In this document: positions 17,668 to 23,899 of the stretch, piece by piece
Numbering within the stretch: the stretch's first letter is position 1
How the letters are laid out: every line of letters begins with the position of its first letter
Assembly (NCBI RefSeq): GCF_016744255.1
Contig: NZ_JADGES010000016.1
Coordinates: 1-42,849 of the forward strand
Direction: 5' to 3'
From: Maribacter sp.
GTDB lineage: Bacteria > Bacteroidota > Bacteroidia > Flavobacteriales > Flavobacteriaceae
Length of the DNA stretch: 42,849 nt
Translations under genes and position numbers: made by a program
The notes under the pieces: generated by a model
Seen by the model: only the letters and a program-made list of their open reading frames with translations
Told to the model about the DNA's origin: nothing
Database searches by the model: none

Positions 17668-17841
17668 ATGAAAACAGAAATACAGATTAAGAAAGCAATT
17701 AAGTTACTACAAGATAATGTTAGTCAATTGCTCGATAGCCAATTGAAAGCTGAAACAACAACCGACCAAGTCTTTTACAAAGAATTAATCGATAGTGAAA
17801 AACTTAGAATAGAGCAATTAAAGTGGGTTTTAGTTGTGTAG
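17668..17841 (+). CDS. Array gene 5, 57 aa helical protein
   Basis: ATG at 17668, TAG at 17839-17841. Begins MKTEIQIKKAIKLLQDNVSQ and is amphipathic and helical to the end. The cassette arms are GTTGTGGGGAATG (17624) and CATTACCACCAAC (17860), 10 of 13 complementary. No family recognised. Confidence 0.55.
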   Translation: MKTEIQIKKAIKLLQDNVSQLLDSQLKAETTTDQVFYKELIDSEKLRIEQLKWVLVV

Positions 17842-17869
17842 CAATGCGTGCCTTTAGGTCATTACCACC

Positions 17870-17956
17870 AACGCTTGGGCTATGAATTGAAGCCCAAAAC
17901 AGAAAGTTCGATTCACACAATAAACCTTAACAGGGCTTTTATTTATAGGCTTTGTT
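17870..17956. repeat. attC-like site B (87 bp)
   Basis: Left arm AACGCTTGGGCTAT and right arm ATAGGCTTTGTT pair imperfectly around the outer AAC/GTT. The inner stem is AAGCCC (17890) / GGGCTT (17933). Its size lies within the usual attC range, and it is one of the two most classical-looking sites here (the other is site I). Confidence 0.75.
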
Positions 17957-17972
17957 AGCATTAGTTACTATT

Positions 17973-18161
17973 ATGACTACACTTGAAGAATTTGATAAAT
18001 TAAAAAAACACATAAAAACCAAAGAAGGTAAAAAAGAAGCTAAAGCCTTTCGGATTAAACTTAAACGCTCTGAAATATACGCTAACAAATTAGAAACCTA
18101 TTTTACAGACACATTAGATGGTATGGAACCTGATCGTTCAAAAAACGAACTTGGCTTGTAA
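17973..18161 (+). CDS. Array gene 6, small basic helical protein
   Basis: 62 aa from the ATG at 17973. A TTG at 17952 in frame lies inside the right arm and is unlikely to be the start. Begins MTTLEEFDKLKKHIKTKEGK; rich in Lys/Glu, no family recognised. Cassette arms GTTAGCATTA (17954-17963) and TAATGCTAAC (18163-18172) are a perfect 10-bp pair around the gene. Confidence 0.6.
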   Translation: MTTLEEFDKLKKHIKTKEGKKEAKAFRIKLKRSEIYANKLETYFTDTLDGMEPDRSKNELGL

Positions 18162-18169
18162 TTAATGCT

Positions 18170-18399
18170 AACGCCACCGTGTAAAGCGAGTGGGGTGCAT
18201 TAGTCGAAAATCGAGTACGCAACTAATAGTTGCTAACTGAAATAAACACAAGAACACGATAGGGTTAAACCACCCCACGGGAGCTTTTAATGTGCCGCAT
18301 TCGCTTTAAACAATGTTACATGTAGTTGACTTGCGGTTAACACAGAATTAAATAAATATAAACCTACTCCCATCTAACGGCACATTAAGCGGTGGCGTT
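18170..18399. repeat. attC-like site C (230 bp, complex)
   Basis: Outer arms AACGCCACC / GGTGGCGTT (perfect). Nested pairs: GTGTAAAGCGA (18180) / TCGCTTTAAAC (18301), GTGGGGTG (18190) / CACCCCAC (18271), and TTAATGTGCCG (18287) / CGGCACATTAA (18378). A block at 18204-18246 is shared with site H (40 of 43 identical). A second right-arm-like AATGTTACATG lies at 18313. No ORF. Confidence 0.75.
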
Positions 18400-18441
18400 A
18401 CAGGCTAATTGAGTTGTTTGGGAGTCTTAAAATAGTAACCT

Positions 18442-18597
18442 ATGAACCTTTACAAAACCAAAATAATTAATTCAAATCAATTAGGCGATTTTACCGTCAT
18501 TAATTACGTAGTCGCTAAATCTATGTCCGAAGTGGGCAATGCATACCCTAAAGTAGAGTGTATCGAATTAGTATCGAAAGAGGTTACTATTTTATAG
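18442..18597 (+). CDS. Array gene 7, 51 aa (copy 1)
   Basis: ATG at 18442, TAG at 18595-18597. Short beta-rich protein (YKTKIINSNQLGDFTVINYV; ends CIELVSKEVTIL), loosely reminiscent of one half of DUF4494-type phage proteins, but too short to be sure. Flanked by the longest cassette arms in the array: GGCGTTACAGGCTAATTGA (18394-18412) and its exact complement at 18619-18637. An identical copy is at 20591. Confidence 0.6.
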   Translation: MNLYKTKIINSNQLGDFTVINYVVAKSMSEVGNAYPKVECIELVSKEVTIL

Positions 18598-18631
18598 CGG
18601 AAAATAACGTGCCGCAGGTCAATTAGCCTGT

Positions 18632-18825
18632 AACGCCTGAGCTATGTTTAGTTGCGATGAATAAAAAAATAACTTAATAGATATAAAATGTACAAAAGTA
18701 AATACCCTTCATTAATAGACTTCTTAACAAACCAAGAGGACTTAATTTTATTAGATAGCGAAATTCAGAATATAGAAAACTTAGTAGATAAAGACCTTAA
18801 ATAGCAATTAAATATAGGTTTTGTT
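18632..18825. repeat. attC-like site D (194 bp) with a small ORF inside
   Basis: Left arm AACGCCTGAGCTAT, right arm ATAGGTTTTGTT, pairing TAAC and CTAT with a bulge between. The 38-aa ORF at 18688 occupies the spacer. Confidence 0.65.
18688..18804 (+). CDS. Array gene 8, 38-aa acidic peptide
   Basis: ATG at 18688, TAG at 18802-18804. Begins MYKSKYPSLIDFLTNQEDLI, acidic amphipathic helix. It lies inside an attC-like spacer rather than between gene-spanning arms. Small enough to be fortuitous. Confidence 0.4.
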   Translation: MYKSKYPSLIDFLTNQEDLILLDSEIQNIENLVDKDLK

Positions 18826-18863
18826 ATGTGGCGTTTTTACGGTTAAAAAATAAACAAAAATAG

Positions 18864-19106
18864 ATGGATAATTTAAAAAATGGGTTAGATGAAAAAGGCT
18901 TAATAGATTTTATAAAAACAGTACTTCTAAGTGGGGATAAGCCAAGAGGAAAAGAGGCAGAAACAAATCTATATTGGGGAATTAAGCAATACAGAATACA
19001 TTTAGGGTTAAGTGAGTGTGAGCATAAAAATTGCTCTCGTGGTATTGAAAACCTAAATGAATTAACGTGCCTTGATTGTGGAAAGTTAGTAGTTAGGGGC
19101 GAATGA
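18864..19106 (+). CDS. Array gene 9, small zinc-finger-like protein
   Basis: 80 aa. Helical N-terminus, then CEHKNCSRG and, 12 residues later, LTCLDCGKLV: four Cys in the spacing of a small zinc ribbon. It could bind nucleic acid or protein. Cassette arms GTTATGTG (18823) and CACATAAC (19107) are a perfect 8-bp pair; the stop TGA abuts the second arm. Confidence 0.6.
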   Translation: MDNLKNGLDEKGLIDFIKTVLLSGDKPRGKEAETNLYWGIKQYRIHLGLSECEHKNCSRGIENLNELTCLDCGKLVVRGE

Positions 19107-19111
19107 CACAT

Positions 19112-19234
19112 AACGGATTTGTGTATGATTAGTGGCGTGTTTAAGCACCTAATTTAATAAATAAGCACCAGATAGAAAATCCGCGAGGATTTTCGTAAGC
19201 AAGCTCTAACTAGCCATTAATTTTATACGGTGTT
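19112..19234. repeat. attC-like site E (123 bp)
   Basis: Left arm AACGGATTTGTGTAT and right arm ATACGGTGTT. Inside is a strong hairpin GAAAATCC (19175) / GGATTTTC (19187) with a 4-base loop. No ORF. Confidence 0.65.
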
Positions 19235-19281
19235 GGCAACCGTTTTTTATTCAGATTATTAATTTAAAAACTCAAAATATT

Positions 19282-19389
19282 ATGAAAAATTCAAAATTCA
19301 ATTCTCAAAATTTATTGTTTTACTCTCAAATATTCTTATTAATTACTCAACTCACTTTAATGTTCTCACTAATATATAAATATTTATAA
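19282..19389 (+). CDS. Possible 35-aa membrane peptide
   Basis: MKNSKFNSQNLLFYSQIFLL then ITQLTLMFSLIYKYL: one hydrophobic segment. It overlaps the 3' end of the reverse gene at 19352, so it may be chance. Confidence 0.25.
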   Translation: MKNSKFNSQNLLFYSQIFLLITQLTLMFSLIYKYL

Positions 19390-19837
19390 TTCCAATTACT
19401 ATGTTTAAAATTGCAAAAAACAAATTCCTTTTAGAATTTTTCTCGTTTAATTCATTCGCTTTAATATTTGATTCAGCTAATTTAAATTCAATATTTTCAC
19501 GTTCTTTTTCTTTTTCTAAATTTTCATATAATTTTCTGAAACCACCTTGTTTAATAAATTGCAAGGTTTTAGAATTTTTAGAAACAGATAGAGGTGATTC
19601 AAATCCAACAGGATTTACTTTTGCACAATCATATTTTTCAATAATTGAAACTAACCTTTCAAACTCTTTCATATCTGATTCATTAAAGGCAAAATCTCCA
19701 ATGGTTTCAGTTTTTCCAAAATTAAAGACTTTTTTTTCTCCTAAATATTCACGATTTAGTGAGTGCAAACAAATGTCCTGTAATTCATTAATTATAAAAT
19801 CTAAAATAGGAATATCTTCTTTTTGTAATTCAATCAT
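19352..19837 (-). CDS. Array gene 10, reverse-oriented helical protein with C-terminal membrane anchor
   Basis: 161 aa. Begins MIELQKEDIPILDFIINELQ, then a long Glu/Lys coiled-coil stretch (residues about 105-138) and one C-terminal membrane span (NLFFAILNIVIGIINIYILV). I know similar small proteins (variable N-terminal domain, coil, C-terminal span) as common Bacteroidota accessory genes of unknown function. A minus-strand TACATTTG box at 19873-19880 lies upstream, inside the left arm of site F. Cassette arms: GTTGGCAACC (19232) and GGTTGCTAAC (19861), 9 of 10. It shows that a cassette can carry its own promoter and sit in reverse. Confidence 0.65.
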   Translation of the reverse strand: MIELQKEDIPILDFIINELQDICLHSLNREYLGEKKVFNFGKTETIGDFAFNESDMKEFERLVSIIEKYDCAKVNPVGFESPLSVSKNSKTLQFIKQGGFRKLYENLEKEKERENIEFKLAESNIKANELNEKNSKRNLFFAILNIVIGIINIYILVRTLK

Positions 19838-19867
19838 TTTTCAGAGTGTGAGTGGTAAATGGTTGCT

Positions 19868-20163
19868 AACGGCAAATGTATGACCCGTACGGCTGATAGT
19901 CGCATAACATTGAGAACAAAACGAACTTAAATAATTAAATATTTTACCTATGAAAAAATTAACGATTGAAATAAAATTAACAGATAAGGATGGTCAGTTT
20001 ACATTAGCCACAGAAGGTATGCACCAGTACGAAATACTAGGTATTTTAAGGGCTGCTACAATACTTCAGGAAAACAGAATAAAAGAGCAAAATATTTAAT
20101 TATGGCAAACACACCTAGACCACAGAAAAAGCACAAGCCTAAGTATGGGTTATACATATTGTT
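19868..20163. repeat. attC-like site F (296 bp) with a small ORF inside
   Basis: Left arm AACGGCAAATGTATGACCC (19868-19886) and right arm GGGTTATACATATTGTT (20147-20163) pair well (AAC, ATGTAT, CCC) with a bulge. The spacer holds the 49-aa ORF at 19950 and the start of the 20102 ORF. Confidence 0.7.
19950..20099 (+). CDS. Array gene 11, 49 aa
   Basis: ATG at 19950, TAA at 20097-20099. Begins MKKLTIEIKLTDKDGQFTLA, a beta strand pair followed by a helix (YEILGILRAATILQENRIKE), resembling small phage proteins of the same layout ('...MSYHELIGLLEMAKLQLL'). Family unknown. Two bases before the next ORF. Confidence 0.55.
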   Translation: MKKLTIEIKLTDKDGQFTLATEGMHQYEILGILRAATILQENRIKEQNI

Positions 20164-20305
20164 AGCGGTAGTACTTATTGTTAGCTGCTCGACTGGCGAT
20201 AATCAAAGCGGTAATAGTATAACAAAATGGTTTACGCAACCGATAGCGGATATGAACATATTAGAACTGTTCTTTCTTATGATACTAGCCAACTTTATAA
20301 ATTGA
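20102..20305 (+). CDS. Array gene 12, small membrane/lipoprotein-like protein crossing a cassette boundary
   Basis: 67 aa. Basic start (MANTPRPQKKHKPKYG), one hydrophobic segment ending VLIVSCSTG (lipobox-like Cys29), then a second hydrophobic end (LELFFLMILANFIN). The right arm of site F and the gene-spanning arm GTTAGCGGTAGTACT (20161-20175) lie inside its coding sequence, encoding part of the first membrane segment. The partner AGTATTACCGCTAAC (20307-20321) lies just past the stop. So the gene either fuses two cassette parts or hosts a recombination site. Confidence 0.5.
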   Translation: MANTPRPQKKHKPKYGLYILLAVVLIVSCSTGDNQSGNSITKWFTQPIADMNILELFFLMILANFIN

Positions 20306-20318
20306 CAGTATTACCGCT

Positions 20319-20548
20319 AACGCCACCGTGTAAAGCGAGTGGGGTGCATTAGTCGAAAATCGAGTACGCAACTAATAGTTGCTAACTGAAATAAACACAA
20401 GAACACGATAGGGTTAAACCACCCCACGGGAGCTTTTAATGTGCCGCATTCGCTTTAAACAATGTTACATGTAGTTGACTTGCGGTTAACACAGAATTAA
20501 ATAAATATAAACCTACTCCCATCTAACGGCACATTAAGCGGTGGCGTT
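20319..20548. repeat. attC-like site G (second copy of site C)
   Basis: Identical to 18170-18399, with the same outer and nested stems. The conserved 43-nt block is at 20353-20395. Confidence 0.75.
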
Positions 20549-20590
20549 ACAGGCTAATTGAGTTGTTTGGGAGTCTTAAAATAGTAACCT

Positions 20591-20746
20591 ATGAACCTTT
20601 ACAAAACCAAAATAATTAATTCAAATCAATTAGGCGATTTTACCGTCATTAATTACGTAGTCGCTAAATCTATGTCCGAAGTGGGCAATGCATACCCTAA
20701 AGTAGAGTGTATCGAATTAGTATCGAAAGAGGTTACTATTTTATAG
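20591..20746 (+). CDS. Array gene 13, 51 aa (copy 2 of gene 7)
   Basis: Identical in DNA to the gene at 18442. The gene-spanning arms are again present (20543 on the left, ending at 20784 on the right). Absence of any substitution, even in non-coding parts of the repeat, means a recent duplication or ongoing conversion. Confidence 0.6.
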   Translation: MNLYKTKIINSNQLGDFTVINYVVAKSMSEVGNAYPKVECIELVSKEVTIL

Positions 20747-20780
20747 CGGAAAATAACGTGCCGCAGGTCAATTAGCCTGT

Positions 20781-21008
20781 AACGTCTGCTGTGTATGGCG
20801 TGTGAGGTTTATTTAATCGATAATCGAGTACGCAACTGTTAGTTGCTAACTGAAATAAATAGTAATGTTCTTAGTGCTTTGAAAACCTCATGAGAGCCAT
20901 AAATAAACCTGATACGCTATACATATTGTTGGGAATAGTTGACTGAGGAAAGCGACGAATATAAAAGTATAGACCAACGATTGAACGGGTTTATTTACAG
21001 CAGACGTT
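20781..21008. repeat. attC-like site H (228 bp, complex)
   Basis: Perfect outer arms AACGTCTGCTGT (20781-20792) / ACAGCAGACGTT (20997-21008). Nested: GTGTATGGCGT / ACGCTATACAT leading into a second right-arm-like CATATTGTTGGG (20927). The block 20817-20859 matches site C at 40 of 43 positions although the arms are unrelated. No ORF. Confidence 0.75.
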
Positions 21009-21048
21009 GGGTACAATTGAGTAGAAAAAAGAGAAATATTTAAAAATT

Positions 21049-21231
21049 ATGGAAAAGACAAGGAATAAGTATAAGCATCGTTGGAATGAAACTTCGAAAG
21101 GAAGCTATAATTATAGATGTGAAAAATGTTTAGCTAGAAGATCTAAACTCGATGCTTATACTTATGGTTATTGGGAGTTTGCCCGGACTGATGTTAAATT
21201 ATTAAAAGCTCCCGAATGTGTACCGAATTAA
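21049..21231 (+). CDS. Array gene 14, small Cys-containing basic protein
   Basis: 60 aa. MEKTRNKYKHRWNETSKGSY then NYRCEKCLARRSKLD: a CxxC in a basic context, so maybe half of a zinc ribbon with the distal Cys (PECVPN) and His12. Cassette arms GTTGGGTACAATTG (21006-21019) and CAATTGTACCCAAC (21263-21276) form a perfect 14-bp pair around the gene. The 3' flank resembles that of the 16872 gene. Confidence 0.6.
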   Translation: MEKTRNKYKHRWNETSKGSYNYRCEKCLARRSKLDAYTYGYWEFARTDVKLLKAPECVPN

Positions 21232-21273
21232 TTTTTAACTGTTTCTTTTCTACGCCCGAAGGCAATTGTACCC

Positions 21274-21340
21274 AACGGCCGCGGCTATGATTTAGCCGCC
21301 CTACCCATAAAAAAACTGCGGCTTAATTATAGGTTGTGTT
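21274..21340. repeat. attC-like site I (67 bp)
   Basis: Left arm AACGGCCGCGGCTATGATT and right arm AATTATAGGTTGTGTT pair with a bulge. Inner stem TTTAGCCGC (21291) / GCGGCTTAA (21318). Compact, bulged, with extrahelical bases: the most integron-like of all sites here. Confidence 0.8.
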
Positions 21341-21500
21341 CTTGAGAGTTAAAATAAAAAATAGGCGTGGTTTTGCAAAAACCAAATTGAGTCAAATGTT
21401 AAAGTTTTACTTATTTTATATCAATATTTTGATATGTGAATAATGTATCATATATTTGATATATCGAAAGCAAAGAAGCTGAGATTTTAAACTATAAATT

Positions 21501-21758
21501 ATGATACTTCAAAAAATTTTAAAAAGAAAAAACATCGAACAAGTTCAAACTGAAATAAACGAATTAAAAAAAGCTGCAAGCGAAAGCTTTAATATGAATG
21601 ATTTTAATGTTTCTGAGACAGAGGGTTGTATAAATAATTTAAAGGACTTATTGATTTATAAACAAGCCGAATTGATTATGCAAACGAATAACTTCAAAGC
21701 TTATGCAGACACGACTAAACAAATCTCTTTTGAAGAATTTTTAACAACATTAAACTAA
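21501..21758 (+). CDS. Array gene 15, helical protein
   Basis: 85 aa, basic N-terminus (MILQKILKRKNIEQVQTEIN), then Glu/Lys helix. No family recognised. Seven bases before the next gene, so this cassette carries two genes. A GGCGTG hairpin (GGTTTTGCAAAAACC, 21363-21383) lies upstream. Confidence 0.55.
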   Translation: MILQKILKRKNIEQVQTEINELKKAASESFNMNDFNVSETEGCINNLKDLLIYKQAELIMQTNNFKAYADTTKQISFEEFLTTLN

Positions 21759-21764
21759 GAGATT

Positions 21765-22193
21765 ATGCAAGATATATATGTAATAAAAGGCGGCGGTCAA
21801 AGAGTAGCGCGAAATGTAGAATCGGGCATCGAGGTAGAATATGAAGTTATCAAAAACTCGGATTATGTTGAAAAATCAAAAGCTTCGGGTGTGGATTCGT
21901 TTACGGGTCAAATGTGGTCAGCAGATTTAGAGACATTGCAAAGTTGGGCAAATCAATGGGCTGGTGAAGAGGTTGAGTTGATTTTAAAGGATAGTGAAGA
22001 CAATAATAGTCGTAATTACAATACAATTAAAGACTTAATAGAAGCTTCTTCGAAAGCTGACATTGCGAGAGCTAGGGGTAAGAGTCAGGTTCACAGTACT
22101 ACACAATACCCCTCTTTTATTTCTAAAATAGAAGATGTAGAAAATGCAGTTAATAATTTAGGTTATGATATAGTACTTGTTAAAAAAAGGTAA
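21765..22193 (+). CDS. Array gene 16, larger acidic cassette protein
   Basis: 142 aa. Begins MQDIYVIKGGGQRVARNVES; a central block LETLQSWANQWAGEEVELIL; ends YDIVLVKKR. Mixed alpha/beta, no family recognised. Second gene of a two-gene cassette whose arms are GTTCTTGAGAG (21338) and CTCTAGAAC (22244), about 10 of 12 complementary. Confidence 0.6.
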   Translation: MQDIYVIKGGGQRVARNVESGIEVEYEVIKNSDYVEKSKASGVDSFTGQMWSADLETLQSWANQWAGEEVELILKDSEDNNSRNYNTIKDLIEASSKADIARARGKSQVHSTTQYPSFISKIEDVENAVNNLGYDIVLVKKR

Positions 22194-22369
22194 TTAATCA
22201 CCGTACTAGACGCAACAGTGAGCGCCTATTTTTTATTTTCATTCTCTAGAACGGTGATGTTGTATGAGTAGAAAAGAAAAAAGGAATGCGAATTGCGTAG
22301 CAAAATATAGGGTATCACAAATATTTTTAATAAAAACTTTAATTTTAACAATTATTTTTAATGTTTTCC

Positions 22370-22400
22370 TTGACTAGTATTAATAAAAACATTATCTTTG
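22370..22400 (+). promoter_or_regulatory. Bacteroidota-type promoter inside the array
   Basis: TTG (22370-22372, in CTTGAC), 20-base spacer, TATCTTTG (22393-22400), matching the Bacteroidota TTTG / TAnnTTTG promoter. It would drive the three genes that follow. Confidence 0.6.
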
Positions 22401-22430
22401 GGTATAGGAAATAATAAAAACATTAAAACT

Positions 22431-22718
22431 ATGGTAGTTATAAAAGAAATAAAATTAATAGCAGATACACAAAAAGGAGATGAAGAGGTTGTTGTAAAAA
22501 TGGGTATTAATTGTGGCACATCGCAACCTATTTATCATTTTAACTTTAGGGGTTGTTACTTTGACAGAGGGAGTGGTAATATTTTTAAAGACCATGAAAA
22601 AAACGTATATGTAAAAATTAAAGATATTAAACCATTTGAAAAAGCTATAAAAGATTTGATTAATATAATTAGGAATGAGCCTGTTTTTTTTAATCAAGAA
22701 GAGTTTGATAATTTATAA
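22431..22718 (+). CDS. Array gene 17, unknown
   Basis: 95 aa from the ATG at 22431. A TTG at 22398 is inside the promoter box and cannot be the start. Beta-rich (VVIKEIKLIADTQKGDEEVV; then YHFNFRGCYFDRGSGN). First gene of a three-gene set with its own promoter. No family recognised. Confidence 0.6.
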   Translation: MVVIKEIKLIADTQKGDEEVVVKMGINCGTSQPIYHFNFRGCYFDRGSGNIFKDHEKNVYVKIKDIKPFEKAIKDLINIIRNEPVFFNQEEFDNL

Positions 22719-22734
22719 TAAAAACAAATTAAAG

Positions 22735-22929
22735 ATGAAAGCAAAAATCAACAAACAAAATCCGTTTAGAATCGATGAAGCAAATAAATTATATAAAAAG
22801 ATGGGTGAATTAAATTCAGATTGTGTGGAATATGGGATTGACACAAATGGATTGGTTTATTTTTCTTATATGAATGGGGTTGTTAAGAGGTTTACCAGAA
22901 CGGAATTTATTAAAATAAGTAGATTGTAA
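22735..22929 (+). CDS. Array gene 18, unknown
   Basis: 64 aa from ATG 22735 (MKAKINKQNPFRIDEANKLY). An upstream ATG at 22675 would overlap the previous gene by 44 bases and is less likely. Two bases before the next gene. No family recognised. Confidence 0.55.
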   Translation: MKAKINKQNPFRIDEANKLYKKMGELNSDCVEYGIDTNGLVYFSYMNGVVKRFTRTEFIKISRL

Positions 22930-22931
22930 TT

Positions 22932-23186
22932 ATGAAACTATCTAATTTAATTAGGGAGCTATTTAATAAAAGTGAGTTTACTTCCCCCGGTTCTCTTGCT
23001 GTACATACGAATCAAACTCACCCTTTTGTTGATGCTTTTATAAACGGAAGTAAAGCTAGTAGAGAGAAAGAGGATTTACTTTTTGAAGAGTTGACAAAAG
23101 GCATAACGGCTGATGAACTACTAGCAGCTATTGAGTTAATAAAAGTAGTTAGACTTAACGAAATTGAGCGCAACCAGTTTTTATAA
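22932..23186 (+). CDS. Array gene 19, unknown
   Basis: 84 aa, helical; block LIRELFNKSEFTSPGSLAVH. The spacing of helices is reminiscent of a small helix-turn-helix protein, but no clear motif. Last of the promoter-driven trio. Confidence 0.55.
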   Translation: MKLSNLIRELFNKSEFTSPGSLAVHTNQTHPFVDAFINGSKASREKEDLLFEELTKGITADELLAAIELIKVVRLNEIERNQFL

Positions 23187-23312
23187 GAGTAATCACGCCC
23201 TTACAGGTGGCTTTTCTTTTTTACTTATACAACGTGTTCTTGTGAGTTTTTTGGGCGTGGCTCTTTAAGCAGTTAATCGTACTCGAATTAATCGCCCAAA
23301 ATATTCATCTAG

Positions 23313-23499
23313 AACGGGCTTGTGGTATGGATAGTTGCGTTAAATTAATTACAAATCTTAATAAATAAACGATATGAACTCAGACAGAATTAAAGAAATA
23401 CAGGAACAAACGGCTTACCCAGAAAGTGTAAGTGTAAAACAAGCCTTATTACAGGTGTGGAATGAATGCGAACAAAAGCAATTATCTATACCACTTGTT
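23313..23499. repeat. attC-like site K (187 bp)
   Basis: Left arm AACGGGCTTGTGGTAT (23313) and right arm CTATACCACTTGTT (23486-23499): ATACCAC pairs exactly with GTGGTAT. The preceding segment 23236-23315 (GTTCTTGTGAG...CTAGAAC, GGGCG/CGCCC stem) is a gene-less mini-cassette. The first half of the 23374 ORF lies inside this site. Confidence 0.65.
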
Positions 23500-23649
23500 A
23501 GCAAACGTTTAGAAATGCGAAGGCAAGCAAGCAATGTATTTGAACTAACAAAAGGTTTTACAACCGAACCAACGGATAACGCAATGAAAACAGCTTTAGA
23601 GATGGCTCACAATGTTATGGTATTAACAGCAGACTTAGACGGACAGTAA
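23374..23649 (+). CDS. Array gene 20, helical protein crossing a cassette boundary
   Basis: 91 aa. Begins MNSDRIKEIQEQTAYPESVS; reads as one coherent helical protein of phage type. The right arm of site K and the gene-spanning arm GTTAGCAAACGTTT (23497-23510) lie inside codons 38-46. The partner AAATGTTTGCTAAC (23648-23661, 13 of 14) begins at the stop. If translation starts at the ATG at 23518, the product is 43 aa and lies wholly within the cassette. Function unknown. Confidence 0.55.
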   Translation: MNSDRIKEIQEQTAYPESVSVKQALLQVWNECEQKQLSIPLVSKRLEMRRQASNVFELTKGFTTEPTDNAMKTALEMAHNVMVLTADLDGQ

Positions 23650-23658
23650 ATGTTTGCT

Positions 23659-23862
23659 AACGCTCAAGGCTATGCCAAGATTTTTAACGAATAAAATAAA
23701 CCTAGACAAATGAATAAGATAGCAAGAGAACAAGCAGATTTGTATCAAGACTTTTTTAACTTTTTAAGCCAAGAACATAATCTTACCTGTACTATTGAAG
23801 AAATGGACGAAATTATACACGAAGCACAGACTTTCGTTAAAAAATTTGATATAGCCAATGTT
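23659..23862. repeat. attC-like site L (204 bp) with a small ORF inside
   Basis: Left arm AACGCTCAAGGCTAT and right arm ATAGCCAATGTT; GGCTAT and AAC pair with a bulge. The right arm forms the end of the 54-aa ORF at 23710. Confidence 0.7.
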
Positions 23863-23874
23863 ACCAATAGTTAA
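23710..23874 (+). CDS. Array gene 21, 54 aa acidic helical protein
   Basis: ATG at 23710, TAA at 23872-23874. Begins MNKIAREQADLYQDFFNFLS; acidic, helical; ends FDIANVTNS. Its last codons are the right arm of site L plus the next gene-spanning arm, so any exchange at this GTT would change the C-terminus. Confidence 0.5.
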   Translation: MNKIAREQADLYQDFFNFLSQEHNLTCTIEEMDEIIHEAQTFVKKFDIANVTNS

Positions 23875-23899
23875 TGATTAATCACAAACCATAATAGAT

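Larger units (their letters stand above)
18167..18635 (+). repeat. 469-bp exact direct repeat, copy 1 (one whole cassette unit)
   Basis: Identical, base for base by eye, to 20316-20784. The unit contains attC-like site C and the 51-aa gene at 18442. It begins at GCTAACG and ends at TGTAACG, so both boundaries fall on the AAC(G) triplets shared with neighbours. The flanks differ completely. Confidence 0.95.
20316..20784 (+). repeat. 469-bp exact direct repeat, copy 2
   Basis: Same unit as 18167-18635 (offset 2149), no difference seen. Left neighbour arm and right-hand site differ from copy 1. Confidence 0.95.
22250..23238. repeat. attC-like arms J enclosing three genes (989 bp)
   Basis: Left arm AACGGTGATGTTGTATGAG (22250-22268) and right arm CTTATACAACGTGTT (23224-23238) pair as AAC, CGTTGTAT and AG. 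The spacer holds a promoter and three genes, much longer than any classical attC. Confidence 0.6.

Noticed and set aside
19401-19883. A 160-aa plus-strand ORF antisense to the reverse cassette gene
   Set aside because: Its translation is Phe/Ser/Leu-rich low complexity with no domain pattern. The minus-strand frame gives a coherent protein with coiled coil, membrane span and a promoter box.
18167-20784. The two identical 469-bp blocks as a template/variable pair of a diversity-generating retroelement, or as an insertion sequence
   Set aside because: No reverse transcriptase, no adenine-directed differences (the copies appear identical), no transposase and no target-site duplication.
22198-22259. 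Inverted repeat ATCACCGTACTAGA / TCTAGAACGGTGAT as a simple terminator
   Set aside because: No T tract follows. The right half is the left arm of site J, so it is better placed in the array chain, though it may also stop transcription.
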